64,000 bases of DNA from Vibrio hyugaensis (GCF_002906655.1 NZ_CP025794.1:3162001-3226000); one strand, 5' to 3'; positions 1 through 10,534 are shown, counted from the first letter of the stretch. The notes: a model not told the origin generated them from the letters alone. Translations and numbers: made by a program.

Positions 1-10
1 ACAAGTTGAT

Positions 11-33
11 TACAATGCATGAGGTCAGACCTC
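11..33 (+). promoter_or_regulatory. fadI promoter -10 and FadR-like operator
   Basis: A -10-like TACAAT lies at 11-16. It is followed at 21-33 by the perfect palindrome GAGGTCAGACCTC, which contains the GGTC-N-GACC core of FadR operators. It ends 19 bases before the fadI start codon, where a bound repressor would block transcription. The outer bases differ from the classic CTGGTC/GACCAG flanks, so the assignment to FadR is inferred from the core and from fadIJ being a known FadR target. Confidence 0.55.
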
Positions 34-52
34 TTGTATTTAAGGAGAAACA

Positions 53-1360
53 ATGGGCAAGCAGGAAGTAAAAACACGCCATGGTGAACGTGTTGCTATT
101 GTCGCAGGGCTCCGAACTCCCTTTGCTCGTCAAAGCACTGAGTTCAGCCAGGTGCCAGCGGTCGATTTAGGTAAAATGGTAGTGAGCGAAATGCTTGCTC
201 GCACAGATATCGACCCTAAGTTAATTGAACAAGTGGTATTTGGACAAGTGGTTCAAATGCCAGAAGCACCAAACATCGCACGAGAAATCGTATTGGGGAC
301 GGGTATGCATATTCATACCGACGCTTACAGTGTGACTCGCGCATGTGCGACCAGCTTCCAAGCTGCTGTCAATGTTGCCGAAAGTATTATGGCTGGCAGC
401 ATTGATGTGGGGATTGCTGGTGGTGCGGACTCTTCTTCTGTGTTGCCTATTGGTGTATCAAAAACGTTGGCTGCTAATTTACTGGCGCTCAGCAAAACCA
501 AAACGCTGGGTCAAAAGCTCAACATTCTTAAAAAACTCAGCTTCAAAGATTTGATGCCAGTGCCGCCGGCAGTGGCTGAATACTCGACGGGTCTCTCAAT
601 GGGTCAGACTGCCGAGCAAATGGCGAAGTCATACGGAATTACTCGTGCAGAGCAAGATGCGTTGGCGCACCGTTCTCACTCTCTAGCTTCGCAAGCTTGG
701 AAAGACGGCAAAATCCAAGACGAAGTGATGACTGCTTTCCCAGAACCTTACAAAAAATGGATCTCGGAAGATAACAACATTCGTCATGACTCGACATTAG
801 AAGGTTACGCAAAATTGCGTCCGGCTTTTGACCGCCAATACGGCAGCGTAACAGCCGCAAACAGTACGCCATTAACCGATGGTGGTGCCGCTGTGATGCT
901 AATGCGTGAAGGTAAAGCGAAAGAGCTTGGGATGGAAATCCTTGGCTACATTCGCGGTTATGCATTCTCGGCTATTGGCGTGGAAATGGATATGTTGATG
1001 GGGCCAACTTACGCGACATCGAAAGTATTAGAAAATACCGGATTGGAACTCTCAGACCTCACGCTTATTGATATGCATGAAGCGTTTGCTGCTCAAGCAC
1101 TTGCGAATGTGAAGATGTTTGCTTCTGATAAATTTGCCCAAGAGAACCTAGGTCGTTCGAAAGCGATTGGCGAGATCGACATGGATAAGTTCAACGTCCT
1201 TGGCGGTTCAATTGCCTATGGCCACCCATTTGCTGCAACTGGCGCACGTATGATGACGCAAACGCTGCGTGAGCTGAAACGTCGTGGTGGTGGTCTTGCG
1301 TTGAATACTGCGTGTGCCGCAGGTGGTCTTGGTGCAGCAATGATTTTGGAGGTTGAGTAA
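53..1360 (+). CDS. fadI: 3-ketoacyl-CoA thiolase FadI
   Basis: Thiolase subunit of the FadIJ beta-oxidation complex. It cleaves 3-ketoacyl-CoA with CoA to give acetyl-CoA and a shortened acyl-CoA, and in enterobacteria serves anaerobic growth on fatty acids. At 435 residues it has the length of FadI rather than the shorter FadA. The nucleophilic Cys98 sits in VTRACATS, His391 in YGHPFAATG and Cys421 in NTACAAGG, so the catalytic set is complete. AAGGAG lies just upstream of the ATG. The stop codon overlaps the fadJ start (TAATG), indicating translational coupling. Confidence 0.97.
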   Translation: MGKQEVKTRHGERVAIVAGLRTPFARQSTEFSQVPAVDLGKMVVSEMLARTDIDPKLIEQVVFGQVVQMPEAPNIAREIVLGTGMHIHTDAYSVTRACATSFQAAVNVAESIMAGSIDVGIAGGADSSSVLPIGVSKTLAANLLALSKTKTLGQKLNILKKLSFKDLMPVPPAVAEYSTGLSMGQTAEQMAKSYGITRAEQDALAHRSHSLASQAWKDGKIQDEVMTAFPEPYKKWISEDNNIRHDSTLEGYAKLRPAFDRQYGSVTAANSTPLTDGGAAVMLMREGKAKELGMEILGYIRGYAFSAIGVEMDMLMGPTYATSKVLENTGLELSDLTLIDMHEAFAAQALANVKMFASDKFAQENLGRSKAIGEIDMDKFNVLGGSIAYGHPFAATGARMMTQTLRELKRRGGGLALNTACAAGGLGAAMILEVE

Positions 1361-3474
1361 TGAGCGAGCAAAAAGCATTTAGTCTAAAGATTGATGAGCA
1401 GAACATTGCTTGGCTAGCCATCGATGTGCCAAACGAGAAAATGAACACGCTGCAAGCGGCGTTTGCAGATGAGATGAAAGAGATTTTCGCTCAACTGAAA
1501 GACACCAACGGCGTAAAAGGGATGATCATCCATTCCTTAAAACCAGATAACTTTGTTGCGGGTGCCGACGTACGCATGCTCGAAGCGTGCACGACGGCAA
1601 GTGAAGCTGAAGCGTTAGCCAAGCAAGGCCAAGACTTGTTCCAGCAGCTGTCTGATCTGCCTTATCCGGTTGTCGCTGCGATTCATGGTCCATGTCTAGG
1701 TGGCGGTTTAGAGCTTGCTCTCGCGTGTGACTACCGCGTGTGTACTGATTCCGATAAAACGCGTCTTGGTTTGCCTGAAGTGCAACTTGGTTTGCTGCCT
1801 GGTTCTGGTGGTACTCAACGTCTTCCGCGTTTGATTGGTCTGTTGCCTTCGTTAGATTTAACCCTTACAGGTAAACAACTGCGTGCGAAGAAAGCGAAAA
1901 AGTTGGGTGTGGTTGACGCTTGTGTGCCAGAAACGATCTTGCTTGATGTTGCTAAGAAGCATATCGAAAAAGGCAAGAAGAAAGGTAAACAGAAGCAGTC
2001 TACGAAAGAAAAACTGATGTCAGGTAGCGGTCTAGGGCGCAAGTTTGTCTTTGAGCAAGCTGCGAAAAAAACCAATGAAAAGACGCGTGGCAATTACCCA
2101 GCAACCGTGGCTATTTTGGAAGTGATTCAACACGGTCTTGAGAAAGGTTTTGCTCAAGGCCAAGAACTTGAAGCAAAGCGCTTTGGCGAATTGGTGATGA
2201 GTACGGAATCTAAAGCATTGCGTTCTATCTTCTTTGCCACCACAGAAATGAAAAAAGAGAATGGTACAGACGCTGAGCCAGCATCAGTCGGTCGAGTCGG
2301 TGTACTTGGTGGTGGTTTGATGGGGGCGGGGATTAGCCACGTTTCCGTCGCCAAAGCAAAAGTGCCAGTGCGTATTAAAGATGTTAGTAACGACGGTGTG
2401 CTTAACGCATTGAACTACAACTACAAGTTGTTTGATAAGCAACGTAAGCGCCGCATTGTCTCGAAAGCGGGTTTGCAAGCGAAGATGCTGCAACTGTCTG
2501 GTGGTATTGACTTCACAAGCTTCAACCATATTGATGTGGTTATCGAAGCCGTTTTTGAAGATCTCGACCTGAAGCAAAAGATGGTTGCGGACATTGAAGT
2601 GAATGCGAAACCAGACACTATTTTTGCAACCAATACGTCTTCTTTGCCGATTCACAAAATTGCGGAAAAAGCAGAGCGTCCAGAAAACATCGTCGGTTTG
2701 CACTATTTCAGCCCGGTAGAAAAAATGCCGCTGGTGGAAGTGATTCCTCATGAGACGACGTCGGATGAAACCATTTCTACCGTGGTTGCGCTTGCTAAGA
2801 AACAAGGTAAGACCCCGATCGTAGTGAAAGATAAAGCAGGCTTTTACGTAAACCGTATTCTTGCACCTTACATGAATGAAGCCGCGCATATCTTGTTGGC
2901 AAATGAGCCAATCGAACAACTCGACAATGCACTACTCGATTTTGGTTTCCCGGTTGGCCCAATTACTTTGCTTGATGAAGTTGGTGTCGATATTGGCGCG
3001 AAGATCATGCCAATCTTGGTTAACGAATTAGGCGAGCGATTTAAAGGTCCAGACGTATTCGAAACACTACTGAACGACGGTCGTAAAGGTCGTAAGAGTG
3101 GTAAAGGTTTCTATACCTATAAAGGTAAGAAGAAGGAAGTCGATAAGTCAGTGTACAAACTGCTGAACCTAACGCCTGAATCAAAACTGAGCGACAACGA
3201 CATTGCTTTGCGCTGTGTGCTGCCAATGTTGAACGAAGCCGTTCGTTGTTTGGATGACGGTATCATCCGCTCGCCACGTGATGGTGATATCGGCGCGATC
3301 TTTGGTATTGGATTCCCACCATTCTTAGGTGGTCCATTCCGTTACATGGATCAATTTGGTTTGAAAGAACTGGTTGAGAAAATGAACGAGTTTGCATCGA
3401 AATACGGTGATCGTTACGCGCCATGCGATGGGCTACTGACTCGTGCTGGTGAAGGTCGTAACTTCTACGATTGA
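1360..3474 (+). CDS. fadJ: Fatty oxidation complex alpha subunit FadJ
   Basis: Multifunctional enoyl-CoA hydratase / 3-hydroxyacyl-CoA dehydrogenase partner of FadI. Residues 1-190 form the crotonase domain ([28 protein letters not shown]). A lysine-rich linker follows, then the NAD-binding Rossmann motif [11 protein letters not shown] near residue 315 and the dehydrogenase signature [15 protein letters not shown]. The C-terminal 3HCDH domain reaches residue 704, the usual FadJ length. It is the second gene of the fadIJ operon, overlaps fadI by one base and is followed by an intrinsic terminator. Confidence 0.97.
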   Translation: MSEQKAFSLKIDEQNIAWLAIDVPNEKMNTLQAAFADEMKEIFAQLKDTNGVKGMIIHSLKPDNFVAGADVRMLEACTTASEAEALAKQGQDLFQQLSDLPYPVVAAIHGPCLGGGLELALACDYRVCTDSDKTRLGLPEVQLGLLPGSGGTQRLPRLIGLLPSLDLTLTGKQLRAKKAKKLGVVDACVPETILLDVAKKHIEKGKKKGKQKQSTKEKLMSGSGLGRKFVFEQAAKKTNEKTRGNYPATVAILEVIQHGLEKGFAQGQELEAKRFGELVMSTESKALRSIFFATTEMKKENGTDAEPASVGRVGVLGGGLMGAGISHVSVAKAKVPVRIKDVSNDGVLNALNYNYKLFDKQRKRRIVSKAGLQAKMLQLSGGIDFTSFNHIDVVIEAVFEDLDLKQKMVADIEVNAKPDTIFATNTSSLPIHKIAEKAERPENIVGLHYFSPVEKMPLVEVIPHETTSDETISTVVALAKKQGKTPIVVKDKAGFYVNRILAPYMNEAAHILLANEPIEQLDNALLDFGFPVGPITLLDEVGVDIGAKIMPILVNELGERFKGPDVFETLLNDGRKGRKSGKGFYTYKGKKKEVDKSVYKLLNLTPESKLSDNDIALRCVLPMLNEAVRCLDDGIIRSPRDGDIGAIFGIGFPPFLGGPFRYMDQFGLKELVEKMNEFASKYGDRYAPCDGLLTRAGEGRNFYD

Positions 3475-3494
3475 TTGCTACCGCTAAAAAATAG

Positions 3495-3521
3495 AAAGGC
3501 TTGCGTGATGCAAGCCTTTTT
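3495..3521 (+). terminator. Intrinsic terminator of fadIJ
   Basis: A 10-bp stem AAAGGCTTGC/GCAAGCCTTT with a 5-base loop is followed by T residues, 21 bases after the fadJ stop. Confidence 0.9.
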
Positions 3522-3541
3522 GTGTTTGAGAATGTGAGACG

Positions 3542-3796
3542 TTATTTCTTCTTGTCTTTTTTGTCCTTGTCGTGACCTTTGCCAGGGTTGTTATCACCGT
3601 GGACACTAGAGTTACCCTTATGGTCTTTGTCATGCTTCCCTGATGAACAGTCATCAGATTTTATCGATACATTGTCACTATCAAGGCGCAAACAGTCGTC
3701 ACTTAGCTCGAAATCATCACCTTTAATGGTGATATCAGCGTAAGCAGCAGGTGCAAGTGGTATTAGTATGGCAGCAAGTAAAAGTAGCTTTTTCAT
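3542..3796 (-). CDS. Small secreted Lys/Asp-rich protein, unknown function
   Basis: An 84-residue protein I do not recognise. It has a clear Sec signal peptide (MKKLLLLAAILIPLAPAAYA, cleavage after AYA), then a short acidic segment with two cysteines (DDCLRLD, DDCSSG) that could form a disulfide. The tail is a highly charged low-complexity stretch of His, Lys, Asp and Gly ending in KDKKDKKK. The exported form would be about 64 residues. It is transcribed alone, converging on the fadJ terminator. The charged tail could bind metals or surfaces, but nothing in the sequence proves this. Confidence 0.7.
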   Translation of the reverse strand: MKKLLLLAAILIPLAPAAYADITIKGDDFELSDDCLRLDSDNVSIKSDDCSSGKHDKDHKGNSSVHGDNNPGKGHDKDKKDKKK

Positions 3797-3893
3797 GTAG
3801 TCCTCGTGTTTGCGTAATTATTGAGCAAGGTAATTACAGCATAAACGAAATGACTACTTTTACCATTTCATGCCATTTCTGCATTTGAGTCTC

Positions 3894-6671
3894 TTACCCG
3901 AGACCACAATCTTTTGGACGAAGTTGAAACTCTTCAATCGATCCAATTTCTAAACCAAGATTAACTCGCGAAGCATCTGCGTGCGCTATACCTTGCGAGT
4001 GCATGACCAAACGGTTTGCGGTGCGCGGTTTTAACTCGTTGACGACAAAGCGGATCATATCGGTACGAGTAAGCCCTTTGAGCTCTTCTAGTACTTTCTC
4101 ACGTTGGTTGAAATCCGTGTCTTTATTGCCAATTGCGACCCACAAGCGCTGAGCTCTACAACGCAATGTGGTGTCGGGCGTTGCGATTTGATTCCATAAA
4201 CCTCGCTTGCTGCTGTGCCACTGGTATTCATTAAGCTCTAGCAACACCATGTAGAAAGCGTTCAAGAACTCATCAATTGATGTGACCAATTCAGCTGGAG
4301 CTGCATTTGGAGACTGAACGTAAAGCACAATACCTGGATGGCGATTGAGAGGCATATTCCCCGTACCGACCATATAGCCAAGTTGCTGCTTGGTGCGGAT
4401 TTCATGGAAGAAGGTCGCCGACATCAAATGGTTAGCCAGTGTATACAAGGCGATATTGCGTGGCTCGATATCTTCACATTGGTGGTAAATCACCACCGCG
4501 GAATCTTGCTGGTTACAGTGGACTTCACGTTGGAAACTGCCATTTTCGCCAAGCATGACCAACGGGCGGAGTGCCTCTTCGTAGCGTTGTTCTTTTACTC
4601 TAAGGGCATCTTTCAACGTTGTTGCCATCTCTTGTGCGTGCTGACGCTGCCAGTCGCCGTAAACGAACATTTCTACATGTAACTCGGCCAAAATCGATTC
4701 AACAAACACCGACAGTTCATCCACTTCGATTTCTTCCAGCGCTTCAACGAGTGTTGCGAAAGGCGGATTGTTGGGTTGAAGAAGACCAGTTAGTGCATTA
4801 AATAGCTGCGAAATAGGACGGTCCTGAGATGAATTTCGCCAATTACGTAATAGTTGTTGTTTGATGGTTTCGAATCGAGCGGGGCTGAACTCACGTGCTG
4901 CGAAGCGATGCAGAATCATTTCTAGCAGCTGAGGTAATTTCTCGCTAAAACCTGACAGCGTCAGAGTAACACCACCTTGGTGAGCGTACATGTTGTAACC
5001 CATACCTGCGATTTCAGCTTGATAGGTCTCTTTCGCTAAAGAATCAAGGAACATCTCAACACATAGGCGTGTTTTCACGATGTTTTTCGGTGAAGCGACG
5101 GCGTGCGAGCTGTCGATAGCGACATACACGACGCCTTTTGGCACTCGGAATTCATCATCTTGCAAATGCCACAAACGGAAGCCTTCGACATCTTCCACTA
5201 ATTCTGGCAATGAGCCACCATTTTCAAACGGTTTTGGATCGAGCTCGTAGCAAATGTATGGGTTCTTTTCTGGGAGAACGAATTGCCAACTAGGGTCGAT
5301 TTGCTGATATAAACGACGTTGTTCATCGTTGAATGGATGCACTGAGTAGGGCGTGAAATACCATTCTGCGGTTTGGTTGTACTCTAATCCTTTGGCAATC
5401 AGAGTCACACGAACATTTTCGATGTTGAGGTAGTGCAATAAAGAGCATTGTAGCTCTTCATCATACCCTGTCATTTTGTAGTCACCGTAAACCGTGTCTT
5501 CCGGCTGATAGTGCTGCATGTTGATCACAAGGTGGCTGACCAAATCCATCGGACGAGATGGCTCTTGAAAGCGGAAGGCAGACTCTAGCACTGCTTGTTT
5601 TTCAAGGTAACGCCATTCATCCATCCCATCTTGTTTGATCATAGATAGGTACTGGAATACGGCTTGAATGATGTTATCGACATAACCCAAGCCATCTTGG
5701 GTCAATGTGCAGCTGACTGTGAAATCTCGGTAATTGCTGCCGCTTGCACCTCCACCGGCAGATAAGGATGTAATCCAACCTTTGTTTTTCAGCTCTAGCA
5801 TCAAGCTGCCTTCGCCTTCATAACCCAACAAATGCGCAAAGTAGGAGAGGGGTTTCGCGCCGTAATGCACATCCATCCCTGGCATCGGGAAGGTTAAGAT
5901 CAGTTTACGAAATTCTTTAATCGGTTCGACTTGAACCAAAATGCCGGTGCTGTCTTCGTTGCCTATAGGTACATCAATCGATTTTCCGTGTAATTGATGA
6001 TTTGGAATGTCAGCAAACATGGTTTCTACCCAAGCTTGCTGTTCATCAAGAGGTTGAGGACCAAACAAGGTCAATGTCATCAAATCAGCGGAATATTGCG
6101 AGTGGTGAAACTCAACAATCTCGTCGCGAATCGATCTGCCATCGCGATCGCCGAGGGTTTCCAAGTTGCCGACAGAGAACTTAGAAAACGGATGATCAGG
6201 GTTGATGACCTCTTTGTTTACTTGATACAGACGGCGAGAATCGTCGTTCAGTTTGAGCTTGTATTCGGAGTCGACAGCTTGGCGCTCTTTGTCTAACGCT
6301 TCTTCATTAAACAACGGTGCGGTGAAGAATTGGCTGAAACGGTCAAGCGCGGTTTCAAACGCTGTGGGGGTGACGTCAAAGAAGAAACAAGTATGCTCTG
6401 TTCCCGTCCAAGCGTTATTTGTGCCACCGTGTTGACTAATATAACTTTGAAACTCGCCAACTTTAGGGTATTTTTCCGTTCCCAAAAAAAGCATGTGTTC
6501 TAGGTAGTGTGCCAGACCTTGACGACCATTTGGGTCATCAAAGTGTCCAACATTTACTGCCAAGGCTGCTGCCGACTGTTGAGCGGTGTCGGAGTGGATC
6601 AGCAACACGCGCAGTGCATTACTCAAGGTAATGTAGCGGTATTGATTTGAATCGTTTGGACTTAAGTGCAC
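3894..6671 (-). CDS. M16 family (insulinase/pitrilysin-type) zinc peptidase
   Basis: A 925-residue protease III-like enzyme. The inverted zinc motif HYLEH lies at residues 55-59, with the usual following GTEKYP and the GGTNNAWTGTEHTCFFF substrate-cleft segment. Catalytic N-half, middle domains and inactive C-half are all present, giving full length for the insulysin/protease III branch. Unlike E. coli Ptr, which is periplasmic, the N-terminus (MHLSPNDSNQYRY) has no signal peptide, so a cytoplasmic peptide-degrading role is likely. It is monocistronic and faces sixA across a 376-base spacer. Confidence 0.92.
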   Translation of the reverse strand: MHLSPNDSNQYRYITLSNALRVLLIHSDTAQQSAAALAVNVGHFDDPNGRQGLAHYLEHMLFLGTEKYPKVGEFQSYISQHGGTNNAWTGTEHTCFFFDVTPTAFETALDRFSQFFTAPLFNEEALDKERQAVDSEYKLKLNDDSRRLYQVNKEVINPDHPFSKFSVGNLETLGDRDGRSIRDEIVEFHHSQYSADLMTLTLFGPQPLDEQQAWVETMFADIPNHQLHGKSIDVPIGNEDSTGILVQVEPIKEFRKLILTFPMPGMDVHYGAKPLSYFAHLLGYEGEGSLMLELKNKGWITSLSAGGGASGSNYRDFTVSCTLTQDGLGYVDNIIQAVFQYLSMIKQDGMDEWRYLEKQAVLESAFRFQEPSRPMDLVSHLVINMQHYQPEDTVYGDYKMTGYDEELQCSLLHYLNIENVRVTLIAKGLEYNQTAEWYFTPYSVHPFNDEQRRLYQQIDPSWQFVLPEKNPYICYELDPKPFENGGSLPELVEDVEGFRLWHLQDDEFRVPKGVVYVAIDSSHAVASPKNIVKTRLCVEMFLDSLAKETYQAEIAGMGYNMYAHQGGVTLTLSGFSEKLPQLLEMILHRFAAREFSPARFETIKQQLLRNWRNSSQDRPISQLFNALTGLLQPNNPPFATLVEALEEIEVDELSVFVESILAELHVEMFVYGDWQRQHAQEMATTLKDALRVKEQRYEEALRPLVMLGENGSFQREVHCNQQDSAVVIYHQCEDIEPRNIALYTLANHLMSATFFHEIRTKQQLGYMVGTGNMPLNRHPGIVLYVQSPNAAPAELVTSIDEFLNAFYMVLLELNEYQWHSSKRGLWNQIATPDTTLRCRAQRLWVAIGNKDTDFNQREKVLEELKGLTRTDMIRFVVNELKPRTANRLVMHSQGIAHADASRVNLGLEIGSIEEFQLRPKDCGLG

Positions 6672-7047
6672 GATGCGTCTCCAGATTTCGCATTACAGTA
6701 ATGATGAACCCCGAATGGGGCGGCGCAAAGTTTGCGCTTCGACAAATACTGCTTGCCGTATTTTTGTTATTCGTAAGAGTACTGCATAAGCCCAATAGCC
6801 AATGCTATGGGGTTCGAGCTATTTGAAGGAATGCACTGAGTTCATAACTTCATCGTAGAATGTGATGAACTGAGTCTATTCTTTTTAATAGATTGTTAAG
6901 AAAGTCGCTATCTTTAGCAAGCGAATTGGTATAATGAACCGATAATTATATCAGTATTTTTGTTTCGACATTATTAAAGTTAGCCCGCTATCCGTATAAA
7001 GATAGCAGTCAACCTTTTGGTAGCGTTAGCTATCCCTAGGAAATAAC
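6672..7047. other. 376-base intergenic region with several hairpins
   Basis: No supported gene. Several strong dyads are visible: CCCCGAATGGGG near 6708-6722, GCGCAAA/TTTGCGC near 6724-6738, AAATAC/GTATTT near 6746-6766, an 11-bp stem with one mismatch (ACTGAGTTCAT ... ATGAACTGAGT) near 6834-6874 followed by a T-rich run, and GCTATC/GATAGC at 6987-7006 in the sixA leader. It must hold both divergent promoters. The density of structure leaves room for a small RNA around 6790-6890, but I cannot prove one. Confidence 0.4.
6927..6935 (+). promoter_or_regulatory. Extended -10 promoter for sixA
   Basis: TGG followed by a perfect TATAAT (TGGTATAAT) is an extended -10 element. No good -35 is present, as is usual for this promoter type. 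It would give a leader of roughly 105 bases before sixA. Confidence 0.5.
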
Positions 7048-7512
7048 ATGAAAATATTTATCTTGCGTCACGGTGAAGCGGAACATTTCGCGGATACCGA
7101 TGCAGAAAGACAACTGACCCAAAGAGGCAGAACTGAATCGGAAGCAGTTGCCCGAGCATGTAAAGAGCAAGGTTTTGCTCAATTCGATAAAGTGCTAGTC
7201 AGTCCATACATCCGAGCGCAACAAACATGGCAAGAGATCAGCGTCCATTTCTCGGCGAAAAGTATTGAGACTTGTGAAGACATCACGCCATACGGTCAAT
7301 CGGACCATGTATTTGATTTTGCCAATGCATTGATTGAGGTTGAGAAGTTAGAATCACTTCTGTTTGTGTCGCACTTACCGCTGGTGGGGTATCTCACTTC
7401 TGAGTTTGTGAAAGGCATGACACCACCGATGTTCCCAACATCTGGCTTGGTGTGCATTGAATACGATCCGCAAACACAACGCGGTGAAGTGTTGTGGCAT
7501 ATCACGCCATAG
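7048..7512 (+). CDS. sixA: Phosphohistidine phosphatase SixA
   Basis: A 154-residue histidine phosphatase. The RHG motif lies at residues 7-9 (IFILRHGEAEH, His8 being the phosphate acceptor), with SPYIRAQQTW and the second catalytic His in FVSHLPLVGYL. In E. coli SixA dephosphorylates phosphohistidine on ArcB and the nitrogen PTS protein NPr. The length and the short, cap-free fold match SixA rather than phosphoglycerate mutase. It is preceded by TAGGAAATAAC as ribosome-binding site and followed by a bidirectional terminator shared with convergent smrB. Confidence 0.93.
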   Translation: MKIFILRHGEAEHFADTDAERQLTQRGRTESEAVARACKEQGFAQFDKVLVSPYIRAQQTWQEISVHFSAKSIETCEDITPYGQSDHVFDFANALIEVEKLESLLFVSHLPLVGYLTSEFVKGMTPPMFPTSGLVCIEYDPQTQRGEVLWHITP

Positions 7513-7547
7513 AACACTCGCTCTCGGGATAACGACTCGAGAAAAAC

Positions 7548-7573
7548 AAAAAGGCAGGGTTAACCTGCCTTTG
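7548..7573. terminator. Bidirectional terminator between sixA and smrB
   Basis: Stem AAAGGCAGG/CCTGCCTTT with a 5-base loop. It has an A-rich left flank and T residues on the right, so it can serve both convergent genes. Confidence 0.8.
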
Positions 7574-7614
7574 TCGTTCTTGTTCGTCAGCGAAACACTT
7601 TCGAAGTCGGTGGT

Positions 7615-8145
7615 TTATTTCTCTGGAATAGACAGTAATACCAGTAGCGCACCGTCTCCGCCAAACTCTAAAGGCGCTTGGTGGAATGCCATCACGTCTG
7701 GGTGTTGAGCAAGCCACAGCGGTGCTTTCTGCTTCAAGATGTGCTTACCAATGCCGTGTTGAACACACGCACAGTGGATTTCGTTTTTGACACAGTACGC
7801 GATCATCGCGCCGAGCTCTCGCTTAGCTTCCAGTTGGGTCATACCATGCATGTCTAGGAAGACATCAGGTACGTACACACCACGGCGCAGACGTTTTACT
7901 TCATAAGTCGAGACATCATCACGCGCGTAGCGAGTTGGTCCATCCGCATTTAAGAGCGGGACAAACTCATCGGAAAAGTAAAACTCAGAATCACTCGCTT
8001 CACGGTTTGAGCGTGTGATTTCTTTTTGCTTAGTATTTTTTTTTGGTTGCTGGATTATGGTATCCTGTCGCAACTTTTTTACGCCCTGTACTGCATCCTT
8101 AAACAAGGCGAAATCGTCATCGTGTTCGGTGTCTTTTTTGCTCAT
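7615..8145 (-). CDS. smrB: Ribosome rescue endonuclease SmrB
   Basis: A 176-residue Smr-domain protein (formerly YfcN). The C-terminal Smr domain carries the DMHGMTQLEA motif and the CVQHGIGKHILK GxG segment typical of the nuclease. The N-terminal half is a charged extension like that of E. coli SmrB. SmrB is known to cut mRNA at collided ribosomes, feeding trans-translation. The gene is divergent from prmB, which methylates ribosomal protein L3, the same neighbour pair as in E. coli. Confidence 0.93.
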   Translation of the reverse strand: MSKKDTEHDDDFALFKDAVQGVKKLRQDTIIQQPKKNTKQKEITRSNREASDSEFYFSDEFVPLLNADGPTRYARDDVSTYEVKRLRRGVYVPDVFLDMHGMTQLEAKRELGAMIAYCVKNEIHCACVQHGIGKHILKQKAPLWLAQHPDVMAFHQAPLEFGGDGALLVLLSIPEK

Positions 8146-8206
8146 TAGGTAAACAATTTCATTTTTACAATTTATGGCAGTATTGTAGCGCTTTTCGGAG
8201 GCAATT

Positions 8207-9139
8207 TTGGATAAGATTTTTGTAGAAGAGGCGGTATCGGAACTGCATACCCTTCAAGATATGATTCGTTGGACGGTCAGCCGCTTTAACGCCGCTAACT
8301 TGTTTTACGGTCATGGCACTGATAATGCGTGGGATGAAGCGGTTCAGCTTATCCTGCCGACATTATACTTGCCGATTGATGTGCCTCCGCATGTATTGAA
8401 CTCTCGCCTAACGACAAGCGAGCGTCTACGTATTGTTGAGCGCGTAGTAAAACGCATCAACGAGCGTACACCAACTGCATACCTAACGAACAAAGCATGG
8501 TTCTGCAGTCTTGAGTTCTTTGTTGATGAGCGTGTACTTGTGCCACGTTCTCCAATCGGTGAATTGATTCAAGCGGAATTCCAACCTTGGTTGGTGGAAG
8601 AGCCAACTCGTATCATGGACCTATGTACGGGTTCTGGCTGTATCGCGATTGCTTGTGCACACGCTTTCCCTGAAGCAGAAGTCGACGCGATCGACATCTC
8701 TACAGACGCTCTACAAGTGGCTGAGCAAAACGTACAAGATCACGGTATGGAGCAGCAAGTGTTCCCAATCCGTTCAGATTTGTTCCGTGATCTGCCAAAA
8801 GAGAAATACAACCTGATCGTCTCTAACCCACCTTACGTGGACGAAGAAGACATGAACAGCCTACCAGACGAGTTCACGCACGAGCCTGAGCTAGGTCTAG
8901 CTGCGGGTACTGACGGTCTAAAACTGGTTCGTCGTATTCTTGCTAACGCTCCAGACTACCTAACAGAAAACGGTATTCTTATTTGTGAAGTCGGTAACTC
9001 GATGGTTCACATGATGGAACAGTACCCTCAGATCCCATTTACTTGGGTCGAGTTCGAGAACGGCGGTCACGGCGTATTCATGCTAACACGTGATCAGTTA
9101 GTTGAATGTGCAGAAGAGTTCAAACTGTACAAAGACTAA
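8207..9139 (+). CDS. prmB: 50S ribosomal protein L3 glutamine methyltransferase PrmB
   Basis: SAM-dependent N5-glutamine methyltransferase acting on L3. The N-terminus ([12 protein letters not shown]) matches the E. coli protein from its first residues, so the start is the TTG at 8207, placed after the strong site GGAGG at 8197-8201. The SAM-binding motif [12 protein letters not shown] and the catalytic NPPY motif ([12 protein letters not shown]) are intact. Its 310 residues equal the E. coli length. It is followed by an intrinsic terminator before aroC. Confidence 0.96.
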   Translation: MDKIFVEEAVSELHTLQDMIRWTVSRFNAANLFYGHGTDNAWDEAVQLILPTLYLPIDVPPHVLNSRLTTSERLRIVERVVKRINERTPTAYLTNKAWFCSLEFFVDERVLVPRSPIGELIQAEFQPWLVEEPTRIMDLCTGSGCIAIACAHAFPEAEVDAIDISTDALQVAEQNVQDHGMEQQVFPIRSDLFRDLPKEKYNLIVSNPPYVDEEDMNSLPDEFTHEPELGLAAGTDGLKLVRRILANAPDYLTENGILICEVGNSMVHMMEQYPQIPFTWVEFENGGHGVFMLTRDQLVECAEEFKLYKD

Positions 9140-9172
9140 GTCTGTCTAAGCAAACCAGTCGAACAAACAATG

Positions 9173-9205
9173 AAAACACCGAGCCTAGCGCTCGGTGTTT
9201 TTTTA
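9173..9205 (+). terminator. Intrinsic terminator of prmB
   Basis: Stem CACCGAGC/GCTCGGTG (9177-9184 with 9190-9197), followed by a run of seven T. Confidence 0.9.
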
Positions 9206-9363
9206 TCCGCTTCGCAGTGAGCTTGAAAATTCAGGCTGATTTGTTTTTTCCGCCAAAACGGGCTTTACATCAAAACGTAATACCGCCACTATGAATTCAC
9301 GAAGAATTGATAAGCAGTTGCGCTCCCACAGTTCGAGCGTGGCGACAATAATTTGAGGAAGTA

Positions 9364-10449
9364 ATGGCAGGAAACAGTATCGGACAACATTTCCGAGTGA
9401 CGACATTCGGGGAAAGTCACGGTATCGCACTAGGATGTATCGTAGACGGATGCCCTCCAGGTTTGGAAATCACTGAGGCAGATCTGCAAACGGATCTCGA
9501 CCGTCGCCGTCCTGGCACATCACGTTACACCACACAGCGTCGTGAACCGGACGAAGTAAAAATTCTTTCTGGCGTATTTGAAGGTCAAACTACAGGTACT
9601 TCAATTGGTTTGATGATTGAGAACACTGACCAGCGTTCTAAAGACTACTCAGACATTAAAGACAAGTTCCGTCCAGGACACGCTGATTACACTTACCACC
9701 AAAAATACGGTGTGCGCGATTATCGAGGTGGCGGCCGTTCGTCTGCTCGTGAAACGGCAATGCGTGTGGCGGCTGGTGCAATCGCTAAGAAATACCTGAA
9801 AGACGAGTTCGGTGTAGAAATCCGTGCTTACTTGTCGCAAATGGGTGACGTTTCAATCGATAAAGTGGATTGGAATGAAATCGAAAACAACGCGTTCTTC
9901 TGCCCAGATGTAGACAAAGTCGAAGCGTTTGATCAACTTATCCGTGATCTGAAAAAAGAAGGCGACTCCATTGGCGCAAAAATTCAGGTTGTGGCAACCA
10001 ACGTGCCTGTTGGTCTTGGTGAGCCTGTATTTGATCGTCTGGATGCAGACATCGCACACGCACTAATGAGCATCAATGCGGTGAAAGGCGTGGAAATCGG
10101 CGACGGTTTTGACGTGGTAAACCAAAAAGGCAGCGAGCATCGTGATACGCTTTCTCCAGAAGGCTTCGGCAGCAACCACGCAGGCGGCATTCTTGGCGGT
10201 ATCTCTACTGGTCAAGAGATCGTTGCAAACATCGCGCTTAAACCAACGTCAAGCATTACGGTTCCGGGTGAAACCATCACTAAAGAAGGTGAACCAACTC
10301 AGTTGATCACCAAAGGTCGTCATGACCCATGTGTGGGGATTCGCGCCGTGCCTATCGCAGAAGCGATGCTGGCCATTGTCGTGATGGATCACTTGCTACG
10401 ACACCGTGGTCAAAACCATGGCGTACAAACCGAGACTCCAAAGATTTAA
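9364..10449 (+). CDS. aroC: Chorismate synthase
   Basis: Last shikimate-pathway enzyme. It converts 5-enolpyruvylshikimate-3-phosphate to chorismate with reduced FMN. Family signatures are all present: [18 protein letters not shown] at residues 16-33, the RRPG segment, [13 protein letters not shown], and the C-terminal [17 protein letters not shown]. Its 361 residues equal the E. coli length. TTTGAGGAAG precedes the ATG. It sits alone between two terminators. Confidence 0.97.
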   Translation: MAGNSIGQHFRVTTFGESHGIALGCIVDGCPPGLEITEADLQTDLDRRRPGTSRYTTQRREPDEVKILSGVFEGQTTGTSIGLMIENTDQRSKDYSDIKDKFRPGHADYTYHQKYGVRDYRGGGRSSARETAMRVAAGAIAKKYLKDEFGVEIRAYLSQMGDVSIDKVDWNEIENNAFFCPDVDKVEAFDQLIRDLKKEGDSIGAKIQVVATNVPVGLGEPVFDRLDADIAHALMSINAVKGVEIGDGFDVVNQKGSEHRDTLSPEGFGSNHAGGILGGISTGQEIVANIALKPTSSITVPGETITKEGEPTQLITKGRHDPCVGIRAVPIAEAMLAIVVMDHLLRHRGQNHGVQTETPKI

Positions 10450-10476
10450 GTTTGAATCTTAACTCGATAGAAACGC

Positions 10477-10505
10477 AAAAGGCTGCTCACTGAGCAGCCT
10501 TTTTT
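10477..10505. terminator. Bidirectional terminator between aroC and the TRIC-type gene
   Basis: Stem AAAAGGCTGCTC/GAGCAGCCTTTT with a 3-base loop, symmetric A and T flanks, between convergent genes. Confidence 0.9.
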
Positions 10506-10534
10506 CATGTCTTTTCAATAGCTTTCAATTCGAA

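Noticed and set aside
2284..2919. 211-residue minus-strand frame inside fadJ
   Set aside because: Lies entirely in a strongly supported fadJ gene and shows no domain or codon preference of its own.
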